Shown: positions 25,820 to 35,604, counted from the first letter of the stretch. The stretch: DNA of 64,000 nt from Apodospora peruviana (GCA_033439685.1 JAUEDM010000008.1:372001-436000); one strand, 5' to 3'. A program made the numbers and translations. The notes: generated by a model from the sequence alone, not told the origin.

Positions 25820-26572
25820 TCATGGCAGCTTCTTGGGTACCGACGGAAAAAGACTTGGGTCCTGTAACCTCTCCCAGTTGCGCTTCGAGATCTCGGCCTG
25901 GCGCTTTGCGATCTCGGCGTCCCGCTTCTTCTTGAGCCTGCCTTGGTAGAACGTGCTATTATATACAGGTATCAGTTCGCTGCGCCAACGAAAATGGGTT
26001 GAATTGGTAGCTTACGCTTTGAGTTCAAACACCCGGGGCTCCTCGTCCTCGACAGGCGGTGGCGTTTTCACCTCTTCCTTGCTCTGTTCCAACTCATATG
26101 TTAGTGACGTTCAACACAGAATGACAGTGAAGTTCAGACCAACCTCGGCTTTATCATCATCCTTCTTATCATCCTCCTTTTTCTCCTTATCGTCCTTCTT
26201 CTTATCTTTATCTTTCTTATCTTTATCTTTCTTCTCCTTCTCTTCCTTCTTCTTCTTTTTTTCCTCGTACTCCTTCTTCACGCGCTCAATTTCTTCTTCA
26301 AGCTCCTTCTTCTTGCGTGCCTCGATCGCGGCCTGGTCAATCTTTGGCGTGCAGAAACCGGGATCCTTGAGGTGGCTCGGGCAGACGTAGAAGAAGTCCT
26401 GGTATGCATTTCCTCAGCCTACTTATAAACACACCGATCATCGTATTTGAGAAAGGCTGACCTTGTTATCGGCCGTGATGAGCACGCTCGTGCTGGGTTT
26501 GAAGCAAATCTCGCACGACTTTGCGCTCGTCTCGGCCACCTTGCGGTGAGCGTACTCGTTGCGAAACGCCAT
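25820..26572 (-). CDS. vfa1: VPS4-associated protein 1 (Vfa1-like)
   Basis: Four exons on the minus strand (26572-26462, 26398-26144, 26083-26016, 25955-25820) join in phase to 189 residues. The N-terminus (MAFRNEYAHRKVAETSAK) is followed by CEICFKP and later VCPSHLKDPGFC, forming the zinc-binding module of this family. The middle is an extremely charged Lys/Asp/Glu run of about 60 residues, probably helical. The C-terminus has FYQGRLKKKRDAEIAKR and ends LFPSVPKKLP, the conserved tail of Vfa1. In yeast, Vfa1 binds and stimulates the ESCRT-III-disassembling ATPase Vps4 on endosomes. The third junction uses a less usual donor (GTTGGT), but length and phase fit. It is an intact housekeeping gene inside an otherwise decayed stretch. 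Confidence 0.88.
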
Positions 26573-27055
26573 CTCGGACACTCTTCTCCAGACTTATTAT
26601 GATGGATGTGCGGCGCAAGGTTCGATGATGAGCGATGGTGATCCTTGTATTGTGAGCTCAGTTTCAGCTGAGTTCACTTTTTTTTGATCGTTTTTGGGCG
26701 GCGGTAAAACGCGCCACCCAACCACTGCGGGTTCGGGAATCGCTTGTGCGGGGGGGGGAAGGCCAGCAGATCGGTACAGTGGGATTATACAGATTGCACT
26801 GTGCAACCGCACTGTGCAGGATTTTCATGTCAACGCTGCAGGATGGGTAGTAGTATCTTGAGAAGATGATGGGAATAAAACGAAGAATGGAGTAATACAG
26901 CCACATCGCCTGAACCTACGTGAGAATCGAGAAGCAACAAAGGCAAGCACACCAGACAACAGCCGGGGAAGTTTGAACTCTGCATACTGAAATAGCCGAT
27001 ATGTCCCTAAGCTGATACTACTAAATTTAGCTAGACGCATATTGAGATCTTGCTG
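26573..27055. other. Intergenic, no supported gene
   Basis: This is the shared upstream side of vfa1 and downstream side of the peptide precursor gene. A G9 run lies near 26750. The frames here are short and lack domains. Confidence 0.6.
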
Positions 27056-27347
27056 TTAATCTTTACCGAAGTGAGGTTGAAGATCGTTGGCCTTGGCGTT
27101 GCGGTCCGCCGGACGCTCACGGCGATCGAGGTTGTTGTAGTTGGACTTGGCACTACGGTCCTGCGGCTCACGTTCTAAAGAATGAAATATGGGTCAGTAG
27201 CTACCAAGGAAGGACTAAGCTGAGTGCCCGTGTAATCAGGTACTCACTGGTAACTTGCACCGCGTGAGGCAGGTAAGCGGTATCTGGCGCAGGTGCCGCG
27301 GTGGTGAGCCCGACGACAAGGGCAATGATGGCAGCTGAAAAACGCAT
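27056..27347 (-). CDS. Small secreted precursor with two Kex2-flanked related peptides
   Basis: Exons 27347-27248 and 27174-27056 (73-nt intron, GTGAGT donor, TAG acceptor, phase kept) encode 72 residues. Residues 1-18 (MRFSAAIIALVVGLTTAA) form a clear signal peptide. A short propeptide follows to K34-R35, a Kex2 site. Then comes peptide 1 (36-50, EPQDRSAKSNYNNLD), R51-R52, and peptide 2 (53-72, ERPADRNAKANDLQPHFGKD). The two share E.P.DR.AK.N spacing, so they look like diverged repeats. The intron ends exactly at the codon of the first Kex2 site, separating leader from repeats. The structure is that of a secreted peptide precursor: pheromone-like, KEP-type or a dikaritin RiPP precursor. A protein with two HxxHC motifs is divergently transcribed next door, favouring the last. 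I do not recognise the exact family. Confidence 0.7.
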
Positions 27348-27818
27348 GTTGGATTCTTGTAGAGGTGAAGTGTAAAGTCAGCTGTCTTGGATAGTGTGGT
27401 TGTGTGAATGTTGTATCAATCGTGGCTCGTCTGTCCCGTCAAGTAGCACGGCTTGACTTGGCTTTATGAACGTAGATCACCGACCCCAGCTACTTGTTAT
27501 CTGCAACATATTATCGAATGACAAAGACAAAGTTATTACTCGACGAAAGGTCAGAATTAGAGAATGTCACCGGTCTCGAAGCCATGCTTCAACCCTACCA
27601 AGTATCATACCACGTCTCGGTAGGTAAGCGGAAAATGAAACATGAACAGACCTAATACACGATTTCTTGACGTTGCGTGGACTCACGAGAAAGAGAAAGG
27701 ACACATCGTGAGTGAGGTCAGAGATGATGAGACGTTTGTCATATCACGTACCATGCTAACGTAGATAATGACCTGTACCGATTACCTCGCATAATATATA
27801 ACCCGATATCCATTATAT
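27348..27818. promoter_or_regulatory. Divergent spacer between peptide precursor and HxxHC gene
   Basis: This spacer separates the precursor (minus strand) from the double-HxxHC gene (plus strand) and probably carries both promoters. Its right part, about 27651-27741, is coding-like in one plus-strand frame (RFLDVAWTHEKEKG) and may be an upstream exon of the right-hand gene. An attempted exon at 27564-27619 would need a 30-nt intron and was not accepted. No defined operator was recognised. Confidence 0.35.
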
Positions 27819-28268
27819 TTGGACGTATATTTGTATCTCGTAAGCGACGAATATTATGAGGAAGACGGCCTCCACTTTCATCAAGCAGACCCTTCGTCGT
27901 TGACATGGAGAAAAAAGACGCCCATCATCAGTTGCAGTTGGATCGTCCTGGCCGCAGAGTTATGGGCGTACTACCTGGACAACCAGAAGCGGCAACTGGC
28001 AACCGGAGAGGAGACGTGGCGCGCGGCGCTGGACAACGAGGTCGAGCTCTGGGGCGAGCGGAGAGAGCACGTAGCTCATTGCGTCTACGTGTTCCTGAGC
28101 CTGGCGCAGATCATCAGGGACGGGACGCCGTATGCCAGCTACTTTAGAAACTACGAGCACATGGCTCACTGTGCGGGGGTGGTCATGGATGCTGTTAGGC
28201 TGGAGCCGGACAGGGATCGGATTCAGACTTTTGTGGGTAGGGTGTCGTATAATCAGCAGTGTTTCTAG
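27819..28268 (+). CDS. UstYa-like (DUF3328-type) protein with two HxxHC motifs, 5-prime exons unresolved
   Basis: The frame open from 27819 to TAG 28266-28268 has no ATG, so this is a downstream exon; it probably begins after the AG at about 27842-27843. Key motifs are EHVAHC and, after a 29-residue spacer, EHMAHC. Two HxxHC motifs about 30 residues apart are the hallmark of UstYa/DUF3328 proteins, which in ustiloxin, asperipin and cyclochlorotine loci oxidatively cyclise or modify peptides. The segment LTWRKKTPI and the helices between add support. The usual N-terminal membrane anchor is not seen, so either upstream exons were missed or the gene is broken. A D-V-A-W segment near 27670 resembles the D.AW region of the family. 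It is transcribed away from the peptide precursor gene. Confidence 0.5.
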   Translation: MDVYLYLVSDEYYEEDGLHFHQADPSSLTWRKKTPIISCSWIVLAAELWAYYLDNQKRQLATGEETWRAALDNEVELWGERREHVAHCVYVFLSLAQIIRDGTPYASYFRNYEHMAHCAGVVMDAVRLEPDRDRIQTFVGRVSYNQQCF

Positions 28269-29173
28269 ACTACCTATAGAATTGTGTATAATGGGTTCTC
28301 GAATATGGGCCCTTGTGCTGGTTCTTTTTGTTCATATTTAGCACTGAAAGTATGCGGTGGTTTGCACGTGCCGGAGGGTTCGTCGAGACGCCCTACCAAC
28401 ACGCACCAGTTAGTTCAGAATTGCATGATAAATATAAGGTAGTCGGACCGATGGAGGAGCACAGGGACAAGGTAACCCAAATGCTCTGACCATTTGATTC
28501 TCCAGTAGTATTCACTACCTTTCAGGATAAGGAACATGTAAGCACGCTTGTGTGACATGGAATCAATTGTAGGCGGAACTGAGGGCTGTTGGTTCAAAGA
28601 GTGGAACCATACCGTTCAAATAGGCAGGTGGATCAAAGACCAGAGTTGTCTGATATTTGAGAGGTAGTATTGAGTGTCACATTGTTGGTTCTTCTAGTAC
28701 TTGTGTTTACGCTGTTGGCTCTGTTAGTAAGGGGCTTAGGTAAGGTAGGCGTGGGTGAAAATTATTCGGGAGAATAAGACGAGTTAATGCGGCTGTTATA
28801 CTCTGGTCTATTTTAGTTAGCAGTAGTCGGGCAGTGCCCTGTGCCAATGTGGCGAGCACGCCTTCACTTTTGGTCACGCTGAAAATGCACAGACTGGGCA
28901 ATGAAGACAGCCGTATTTAGACCACCTCGATTTGGATGTGTGGACGAAGTTTCCGTACCACTCCCCGAGGGCATGGAATCAATTCGCAGGGTCCGCCGGG
29001 TCATGGAAGGGAAGATACTAGATAGGTGTGTATCCGCATTTCTCACTAATTAGGTGATCCGTAGTTAATATTACAGATCGTCTGCCAGCAGCCATTTCAA
29101 GGACTATCGAAGCTTCGAGTACCCCATCAGACACATCGAGTAGGTACCTAGGTACCTTCTCGACTATGTCGGT
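28269..29173. other. Intergenic, no supported gene
   Basis: Only short frames without domains were found. A compact TAGGTACCTAGGTACC word lies at about 29141-29156 just before the bZIP-ankyrin gene. Confidence 0.6.
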
Positions 29174-30127
29174 ATGGCTGCCGGTCTATCGTCATCGCCA
29201 CAGCAAGGTTCATACGCAGAAGAAAATCGTCTGCTCCAGGACGAACTCGACAGGCGTGAGCGCAAGCGCCAGCAAAACCGGCTAGCGCAGCAGAATTATA
29301 GTAGGTTTAGAGTAATCCCTTTCAAAAATACTTGATGGAATAAGAAACAACAGGCTCACTCTACTGGAACTCGGGATGCAACCAGAAGCAACGTATCAAA
29401 GCCCTCGAGGCCGCCGCTGCATCATCAAGAGTCTCACCCGAAGACCCGTCGTCGAGAATTCTCGCCCTCGTATCACCCCCCGCCTCCCCCCCCCCCCTCC
29501 AGCACATCCACATCCTCTCTTCGAGTGGCTGGCGGTGAGGAAAGCTTGCAGAGCACTATCGAGGCAGCCACCGTCTGGTCGACAACAACCGTGGATAATA
29601 TTAACGTCTGGGGCGAGGCAGCACGCAACCCGCCACCGGAAAACAGCGGCAGCAGCAAAATCACCGCCGTGGGCAGTACGAACATGAGCACCGGCAGTGC
29701 TACCTTTTACGCTGCTGCCGCCTCGGAGGAGGACGGTAGGACAGCTCTCCACCGCGCCATTTCCGTCGGCAGCGAGCCGTTAGTGCGCTTGCTTTTGGAG
29801 AGCGGCGCCAACATGAGCCGACAGGACGCCAGCGGATGCACGGCGCTTCATATCGCCGCCGAAGCTGGGGTTCCGAAGGCCTGGCGAAACTCTTACCCGA
29901 AAAGGCGGCCCGATCCCAACCAAACCGACTACCTCGGCCGCAACGCGCTCTTCTCGGCCGTCCAGGGCCGCAGTGTTGCCGTCGTCCGGCTGCTGCTGGA
30001 TGACCTGTCTGTGGATGCGAGATCTGCCGACCCCCTCGGAAACGTGCAGTTGCATGTTGCGGTGGAGCAGGAGTCGGAGGAGATGGCTTCCCTGTTGCTT
30101 GCATATGGTGCAGATATTGATGCTTAG
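29174..30127 (+). pseudogene. bZIP-ankyrin protein with frame breaks
   Basis: Exon 1 (29174-29300) encodes a basic region, DRRERKRQQNRLAQQNY, close to the basic part of fungal bZIP-ankyrin regulators. Exon 2 starts at 29354 after a CAG and continues KQRIKALEAAAASSRV. Frame is lost inside a run of 13 C (29485-29497): the upstream frame runs into proline codons, while the sensible continuation (SSTSTSSLRVAGGEE) lies in another frame. The 3-prime part has ankyrin repeats with TALHRAISVGSEPLVRLLL, TALHIAAEAG and LGRNALFSAV. A second pair of indels between about 29871 and 29915 cancels out; reading the alternative frame there gives a normal ankyrin helix. The homopolymer break could be an assembly error. 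Otherwise the gene is dead or makes two pieces. Confidence 0.6.
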
Positions 30128-30781
30128 ATCGCTCTGTTTTCCGCAAAGACGCGGAACTGCTTCTTCCACAGCGGACGCGCAGTGCACAATGTGGTCGCGC
30201 ATGGTGGCGTAGTAAAACCCGTCACCCACACTACCCGTCTCGTCCGGTATTGTTAGACGTAAGCCCGTCCTGTTGCTGTCGGGATAGCCGAGCCACGGAT
30301 CGTTGTTTTGGTACTCGGCCACGGCTCGGTCGTCGAGGCACTGCCCCGGCACCCAGTGGTTGCCGAGAATGTCGTACTTGCATCCTGCGCGTTTTGCTTC
30401 GGCAGGCGTGGTCCCCCAGTTGTTGACGACAGAGAATTCGCCGAAGAAGGCGCCGAACGCGGCAGCGTTGTTTGGGTGGCATTTATTCGTTGTAAATGAA
30501 ACGTTGATGCCGCTGCTGCCACTGTCGTTGCCCCCTTGGGAAAGATACAGCGGATACGGGGTGCCGACAAGGAGGAGAAGGAACAAAACAAAAGCCCAAA
30601 ATATGGAGGTGGCCAGTATGGTTATGCAGTGGCTGGTGTTGGTTATGTGGGCGAGCCAGGAGGACCATGACAGCTTGAACCATTTTGGGTGAATCTGGTG
30701 CATGATCGGTGATGGGTCTCTACGATTTTGTCTTGAGGGAATGGACCCGAGGACCGACGTTGACTTGGCTTCAGAGGACAT
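30124..30781 (-). pseudogene. Single-pass membrane protein with HxxHC motif, 1-bp frameshift near the C-terminus
   Basis: ATG at 30779-30781. A cytosolic N-terminus of about 55 residues is followed by a transmembrane helix (ILATSIFWAFVLFLLLLVG). Then come the conserved pattern CKYDILGNHWVPGQCLDD, PWLGYPD, and FYYATMRDHIVHC. This C.D....W.P..C plus HxxHC layout belongs to a large fungal family of membrane-anchored proteins resembling UstYa but with one HxxHC. After HC the open frame runs nonsensically into antisense DNA. A one-base shift at about 30172-30181 gives WKKQFRVFAENRAI and a stop at 30124-30126, exactly the expected ending. I therefore read a 1-bp insertion. The gene converges on the bZIP-ankyrin gene, and the two stop codons overlap. 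Confidence 0.6.
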
Positions 30782-31352
30782 CTTGTTTCGTGGTAAAAAG
30801 TAATTTCTAAATTCAGGGAGTTTCGGGTTGGCTAGGTGTCGGTTGGCAGTCGTCAGATCTCAAAACTTCTGCGGTCATCCACATGTATGTATGTCAGGAT
30901 AACTTGTTTGCTAATAGCAGCAAAGAAAAGGAAAACCAAGAACGCATCTTGCGCAGGTAATGAGCACCACAGTTGAGAATGGCTATCATGCACGAACACC
31001 AGGCAATTGAACTTGATCTCGCGCACAGCTAAGGTACCTTACACTAACAGTAACTGAAGGGTTGAGGAGGACCTGCGCCATTATCTTCACCCGAGTGACT
31101 GACGCCATATTACCCTACCATTTGACCGAAGTTAGGATACGTGGTACCCAACAAATAATGCTCCAAGGTCGGAAACCGCTGGCTCTCATTACTCTATGTA
31201 ATGTAGTATTTCCGCTGTCCACCAAGAGCCCAAGTTGTCTGTCGACTCAAAACGGTTGTGCCCTGACATCATGATGTTCGTCCCCCGGTGTTATTCTTCC
31301 GAGACAGAAGAAGCTTCCGACCAACCAATACAGGAACATCAACCACCAAACC
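30782..31352. other. Intergenic, no supported gene
   Basis: This is upstream DNA of two divergent genes (minus-strand HxxHC protein and plus-strand UstYa). It contains GGTACCTTA words near 31030 and no coding-like frame. Confidence 0.6.
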
Positions 31353-32574
31353 ATGAATGATCCACCGCCAAGGGTGAGTATCGACTCATACCATTCCACC
31401 TCCGAGGACGAGACCGACGGACCAATCAAGCATTCCATCGAGGACGATGAGACTAGGCTGGGTAAAGGAGCAGCCTCTGTTACGTCTTTCCATCGTTGGT
31501 CACTGCTTTTGTCCTGGATGCTCTCCGCCGTACTCTTGACTTGTCTTTGCAATGTCCGACACGAGACCGGGCACGCGATGCGCTGGACTAGCCCGTGATT
31601 ATGAAAGCTTTGGGCACGAGACAGAATTTGGTGTGTTGACTTCAATACCAGGTAGGCACTGATACTCGGACTTGATGCTCACGTGTAGCGCCAAAGTCCC
31701 CGCAACGAAAGAGATCGCGCCGACGAGAAAGACTGTATACTTCGGTTCGACGTTGAGATTTGATGACGATGGCAACCTGTACAGCCCCAAGACGAACCCA
31801 CCGTATGTTGGGGAACCTGCCGGCGAGGTGGGGGTAGCACGGGCTAAGCTTCAGGGAGGTAAGTAAATTGTCCGCTATTGCCCGGCTTTGAAGCACAGGT
31901 AGCTGACTTTGTTATTGACCACAGCCCAATCCATCTTCGTGAGGCCGAAAGAAAAGGAGCAGCATCGTCTTGACCTTTACCTGGACCCAGAGACCGGCCT
32001 GTATACGGCCGAGTAAGTGTCCAGGATTTTTCCAGTATCGGAAGCTGGATCCGATGGTGCTGATATAAAAACCTTCAGCTTGGCAGTGTTTCACGATATT
32101 CACTGCTTGGTATGTCCTTTATCATCAGCACTTTCTTTCTTTACCCGAGATATATAAAATTTAGAGATAAAAAAGAGCTGATATTGTTATGCAGGACATG
32201 ATTCGCAAGTCGATGCCCACCTATGCCCAGCTGGACAACGTGACAAAAGTTGCATATTGATAAGCAAACCTACAATACCAGAGACATCCAACTTTGCAGC
32301 TCACGGTTAATTAGACCACTGCATCGATGGGATTCGGGTTTCATTGATGTGTGCTGGAGACATGACCATGATCCCGACACGGTGGTCCGAGAATCGGGGC
32401 TGAATTCTGCCAATCTTCGACGTCGACCACAGCTGCCGTGACTACGAGACGCTGAAGGACTGGTCGCTTGCTCGGGATGCTGCTGATCCTAAGCGGTATC
32501 CACAGAACGCGGCGAGGATCAATGCCGAGAGGAATAGTAAATTGATGGCGAAGGGCATGGCATCGGGGTACTAG
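31353..32574 (+). pseudogene. UstYa-family (DUF3328) gene with in-frame stop
   Basis: An N-terminal segment from ATG 31353 contains a membrane helix (WSLLLSWMLSAVLLTCLC). Later exon-like pieces can be joined through good splice signals: STLRFDDDGNLYSP to about 31858, then SIFVRPKEKEQHRLDLYLD (about 31924-32012), LAVFHDIHCL (to 32109) and DMIRKSMPTYAQLDN (from about 32193). FHDIHCLDMIRKS is the first UstYa HxxHC block. The second block (DHCIDGIRVSLMC, then RWSENRG) begins about 32312 and is cut by TGA at 32401-32403. The same frame continues to IFDVDHSCRDYETLKDW, the classic UstYa ending, and stops at 32572-32574. The first His of the second HxxHC is not preserved. Family membership is certain from these blocks; activity is unlikely. 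Confidence 0.75.
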
Positions 32575-33332
32575 GGCAGGGTAAAGGCGCTCGCTGCCCG
32601 ACAAAGAAATGGACTACATGACTTTGCCACTTGACAACTTCAGTATTAGCCCTACCGGGCGGCCTTTTACTATTATGGCTTCCCATCAGGATCCATCAAA
32701 TTATAACAGTTATATTAAGGTAGTCGAGTACCTATAGCAGATCTTCCTTTTTCTTGCTCCCCATTTCCTTTGTTGTAGTACCTTTGTATGCTGTCTTGTA
32801 TGGCACCGTTAGTATATCTGGGGAAATGATAAATTGCAGATTACTCACGGATAGGTGAGTTGATCAATTCATGTTCCTTACACTTGGTTTGTACTCGTCT
32901 ACGTACCGTAGGTACCTTACTAGGTAAAGGTATGCTTAGCGAAACAAACATCCCCCTGCCCCTGGACGCTTGACAAACGTAATGTCAGCCAACACCGTAC
33001 CCTACGTACCGTAACGCAACATAAACACCTCCCCAAAATTAGTCCCCTTATTAGTGTAACTACTTCACACGACCCTGGTCTGGACAACAAGCCACCAGCT
33101 ACGTAATATAGGCGCTCGGTGCCCTGCATAGAAAGGGAGTAACTGACTGCGCCGCCTGACATTACATGTACCTGGATTATCCCTACTGGGCTGCGCTCAC
33201 TTTGTCTAATCTGGCCTCATGATCTGAATCCAACTAGATATTCATGTTTTGCAAAAAAATCCTCGCTGGTCTCTCCGACCGTGCAAGCCTCATATTATGC
33301 TCTGGTCTACATACAGCCATCGAAAGAAAACT
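32575..33332. other. Intergenic, no supported gene
   Basis: Contains several GTACGTA and TAGGTACC words (32897-32935) and only short frames without domains. Confidence 0.6.
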
Positions 33333-33710
33333 ATGTTCTCAAACATACCGCTGCCGGTAGGCAGATACCGCTTTTTCAGACTTCCAAGCATCTCCAGTGA
33401 TGATGGCGATCAAAGCGATGAATTTCCAGATAAACTACATCGAGCCTTGTATGACAGCGACTTGGATCGTATCGACTGTCTAGTCTGCCAGGGCAGCATT
33501 CACCCTCTTCGCCCGCGATGGTACTATCACGTTTGGAGCGCAGCGCCATGGGTTCTGAGTTGTATGCTTGCCGCCATATGTCTAGTCTTGCTTCTCAGGC
33601 CGAGCCATACATGTATCTTTACAAAGACTGGAACCTTCGATGAGGCTGTTATGAAGATTTTGTCAAGGACAGTTAGACTGGACGGAGTGAAAAAGTGGCT
33701 CTATTACTAG
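33333..33710 (+). pseudogene. Orphan UstYa-like N-terminus with membrane anchor
   Basis: ATG at 33333 gives 125 residues: an acidic cytosolic N-terminus, HPLRPRWYYHVW, a membrane helix (WVLSCMLAAICLVLLLR), then PSHTCIFTKTGTFDEAV and a stop at 33708-33710. The layout (acidic N-terminus, Trp-rich junction, helix, then RPS..C) is that of UstYa exon 1. No HxxHC exons follow in the next 600 bp, so it is either a 5-prime fragment or an unrelated small membrane protein. Confidence 0.4.
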
Positions 33711-34401
33711 CAGGTCTGACAAGTCAACAAAACAACATTGTTGAGACTTCAATGTTCTGGTTAGTCACAGACTGATCACCCGCATGCAGGCTGTTAACAC
33801 TTGCAGCAGGAAATTCCGCACCTACGGATATGCTTGTTATGGTCACAATAGACACCTTGGATGAACCTCTCGCATACCGCGAAACAAAAGTTCTTCCGAG
33901 CAAACGAGTAAAATAGATCCCTCAAACCTACCCAGACTTATGCACGCCTTGTGGTTGATCATTATTGGTTGTCCTGTTTGTTGCACCGACTGATCTATGC
34001 TCTGGAGCGAATCATGTGTAAGTGAGGCTCAACTTCCACTGTACCTGGGCGTAAGGCCAACCACCAATACGCACACGAGGTGAAGTTCACGATAAAGAAA
34101 GTGCTATTTTATACACGCCGTCTGCAAGAATCAGGCAATGGCTTGGACAGGTGACCAAGTATGGAACACCATCGTTTCAGGTGGTTATTAACACGGTGAG
34201 ATGTTAGCACAGTGTAGAATGAGGCTGTCAATTGCCATCAGTTTTGGACATGCATCCTTGGTCAGTTTAACTTGACCCTAGTGACCATTGAACCTGACGA
34301 ACACAGGAGATCAAGACGTCCTGATCCGCCATGATATCCACTCGGTTGACATTCATCCTTCTTCCATCATCCAAATTTCAGAGAAAACAATCGCCGGCAT
34401 C
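33711..34401. other. Intergenic, no supported gene
   Basis: No recognisable UstYa downstream exons were found here. It forms the promoter side of the gene at 34402. Confidence 0.6.
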
Positions 34402-35489
34402 ATGTCTCTCTCCAAACATCACCTTAAAATGCCCAAGATGAAATCCATCAGGGACAGAGACCTCGACGACGAGGATGTCGTCGGCTACACCAGCATCAAC
34501 GACAAAACTCATACATCCTTCACCGCCGTCACTGATCCCAACAGTCGCCACGCCGCACATCTGGCCAAGATCGCCTTGTCGGTTCAGAACAACGAGCGGA
34601 AGAAGCCCAAGAAGTCCTCCTGGCTTCCACAGATTGGTTTCTTCCAGCAACATAATCACCGCCAGCTCCAGTACACATCGCCAGCAACAACTGCCATCAC
34701 GGCTCCATCACTCTCTCCTCCCGGGTCATCTTATTCCAACACTACTCAAGAAGAAGCGTATACCTACTATCCCCAACAAGCAGTTCAACGCTACAACGAT
34801 GATAATTCCACCCCTTCGCTCCAGCGACGTGCACCACAAACTGGCAACGTGTTACCCGACCACCAACCGCATTTGTATCGTACGCCCAGTGGCAGCGGTA
34901 GATCGCACTCTGCTGTATACGAAGAGGTCATCGGAGTCGTCGATGTCGAGCCACCAGCAACGGCGGAATACTACACACCCCTACCCTCTGGTAGTACCTA
35001 CCCCCATCCGGCTTCTTATTACCAAGAAGATCCCCACGATCGTGTCGCTCCTCCCGTGACAATGTCAGTCACTGCCGGTACACGTGACTGCGACAGAGAC
35101 TATTACCAGCCTGTCGAAGTCACCCGGTACCGTACCGAGCAAAAGACCGCGTATGAAGTGGTAAGGGGAAATACTACTCGTGGGAACAACGTGCTCCGGG
35201 TGTCGGCGCCCAAGGGGAGCAGCGAGGCACAGCTGTTTGATGCCATTGCTGAGGCGAACTCTGTTTCTCAGCCGTTCACGGTATGTAACTTTTCCCTCGT
35301 AGCGTCCTTGTGTGAGTGAGAATGGAAGCAAAGCCAGGCGATGGATACTAGTTCAGTTTCAGGTTGCTGACAAAAGTATGGTGATAATAGGATGGTGGTG
35401 GTAGTAGTACTGGTTCTAGATACAAAGGGGGGTTGTCGGTGGTTAAAGGGGGGAGACATGGAGACAGAGATGGACCGAGGGAATGGTGA
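34402..35489 (+). CDS. Hypothetical Tyr/Pro-rich protein, two exons
   Basis: Exons are 34402-35280 and 35391-35489 (GTATGT donor, TAG acceptor, phase 0), giving 325 residues. The start MSLSKHHLKMPKMKS is the first ATG with sensible context; upstream in-frame codons lack ATG. The N-terminal third is charged with a Lys-rich KKPKKSSW segment. The middle is low complexity in Tyr, Pro, Ser and Gln (for example EEAYTYYPQQ), probably disordered. A more ordered segment follows (RTEQKTAYEVVRG and SSEAQLFDAIAEANSVSQ), then a Gly/Arg-rich tail in exon 2. No signal peptide, membrane helix or enzyme motif was seen. Family unknown. It converges on the next gene. Confidence 0.6.
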
Positions 35490-35604
35490 TGGGACTGAGG
35501 GGTTTGGTAGTAATAGTAGTCTGAATTCTATTTTTATATACAGAGCGCTTTGTAAATGGGATCCAAAAGGCCAAAATGTGTTTGTTTTGTGACCAACGAC
35601 GTAA

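Noticed and set aside
25953..26390. Ser/Phe-rich 145-codon plus-strand frame
   Set aside because: Antisense of the Lys/Glu/Asp-rich middle of vfa1; the low-complexity complement explains it.
27518..27619. Candidate first exon of the double-HxxHC gene
   Set aside because: The frame from ATG 27518 does not join in phase to the coding-like segment after 27650. The alternative ATG 27564 would need a 30-nt intron, too short for this genome.
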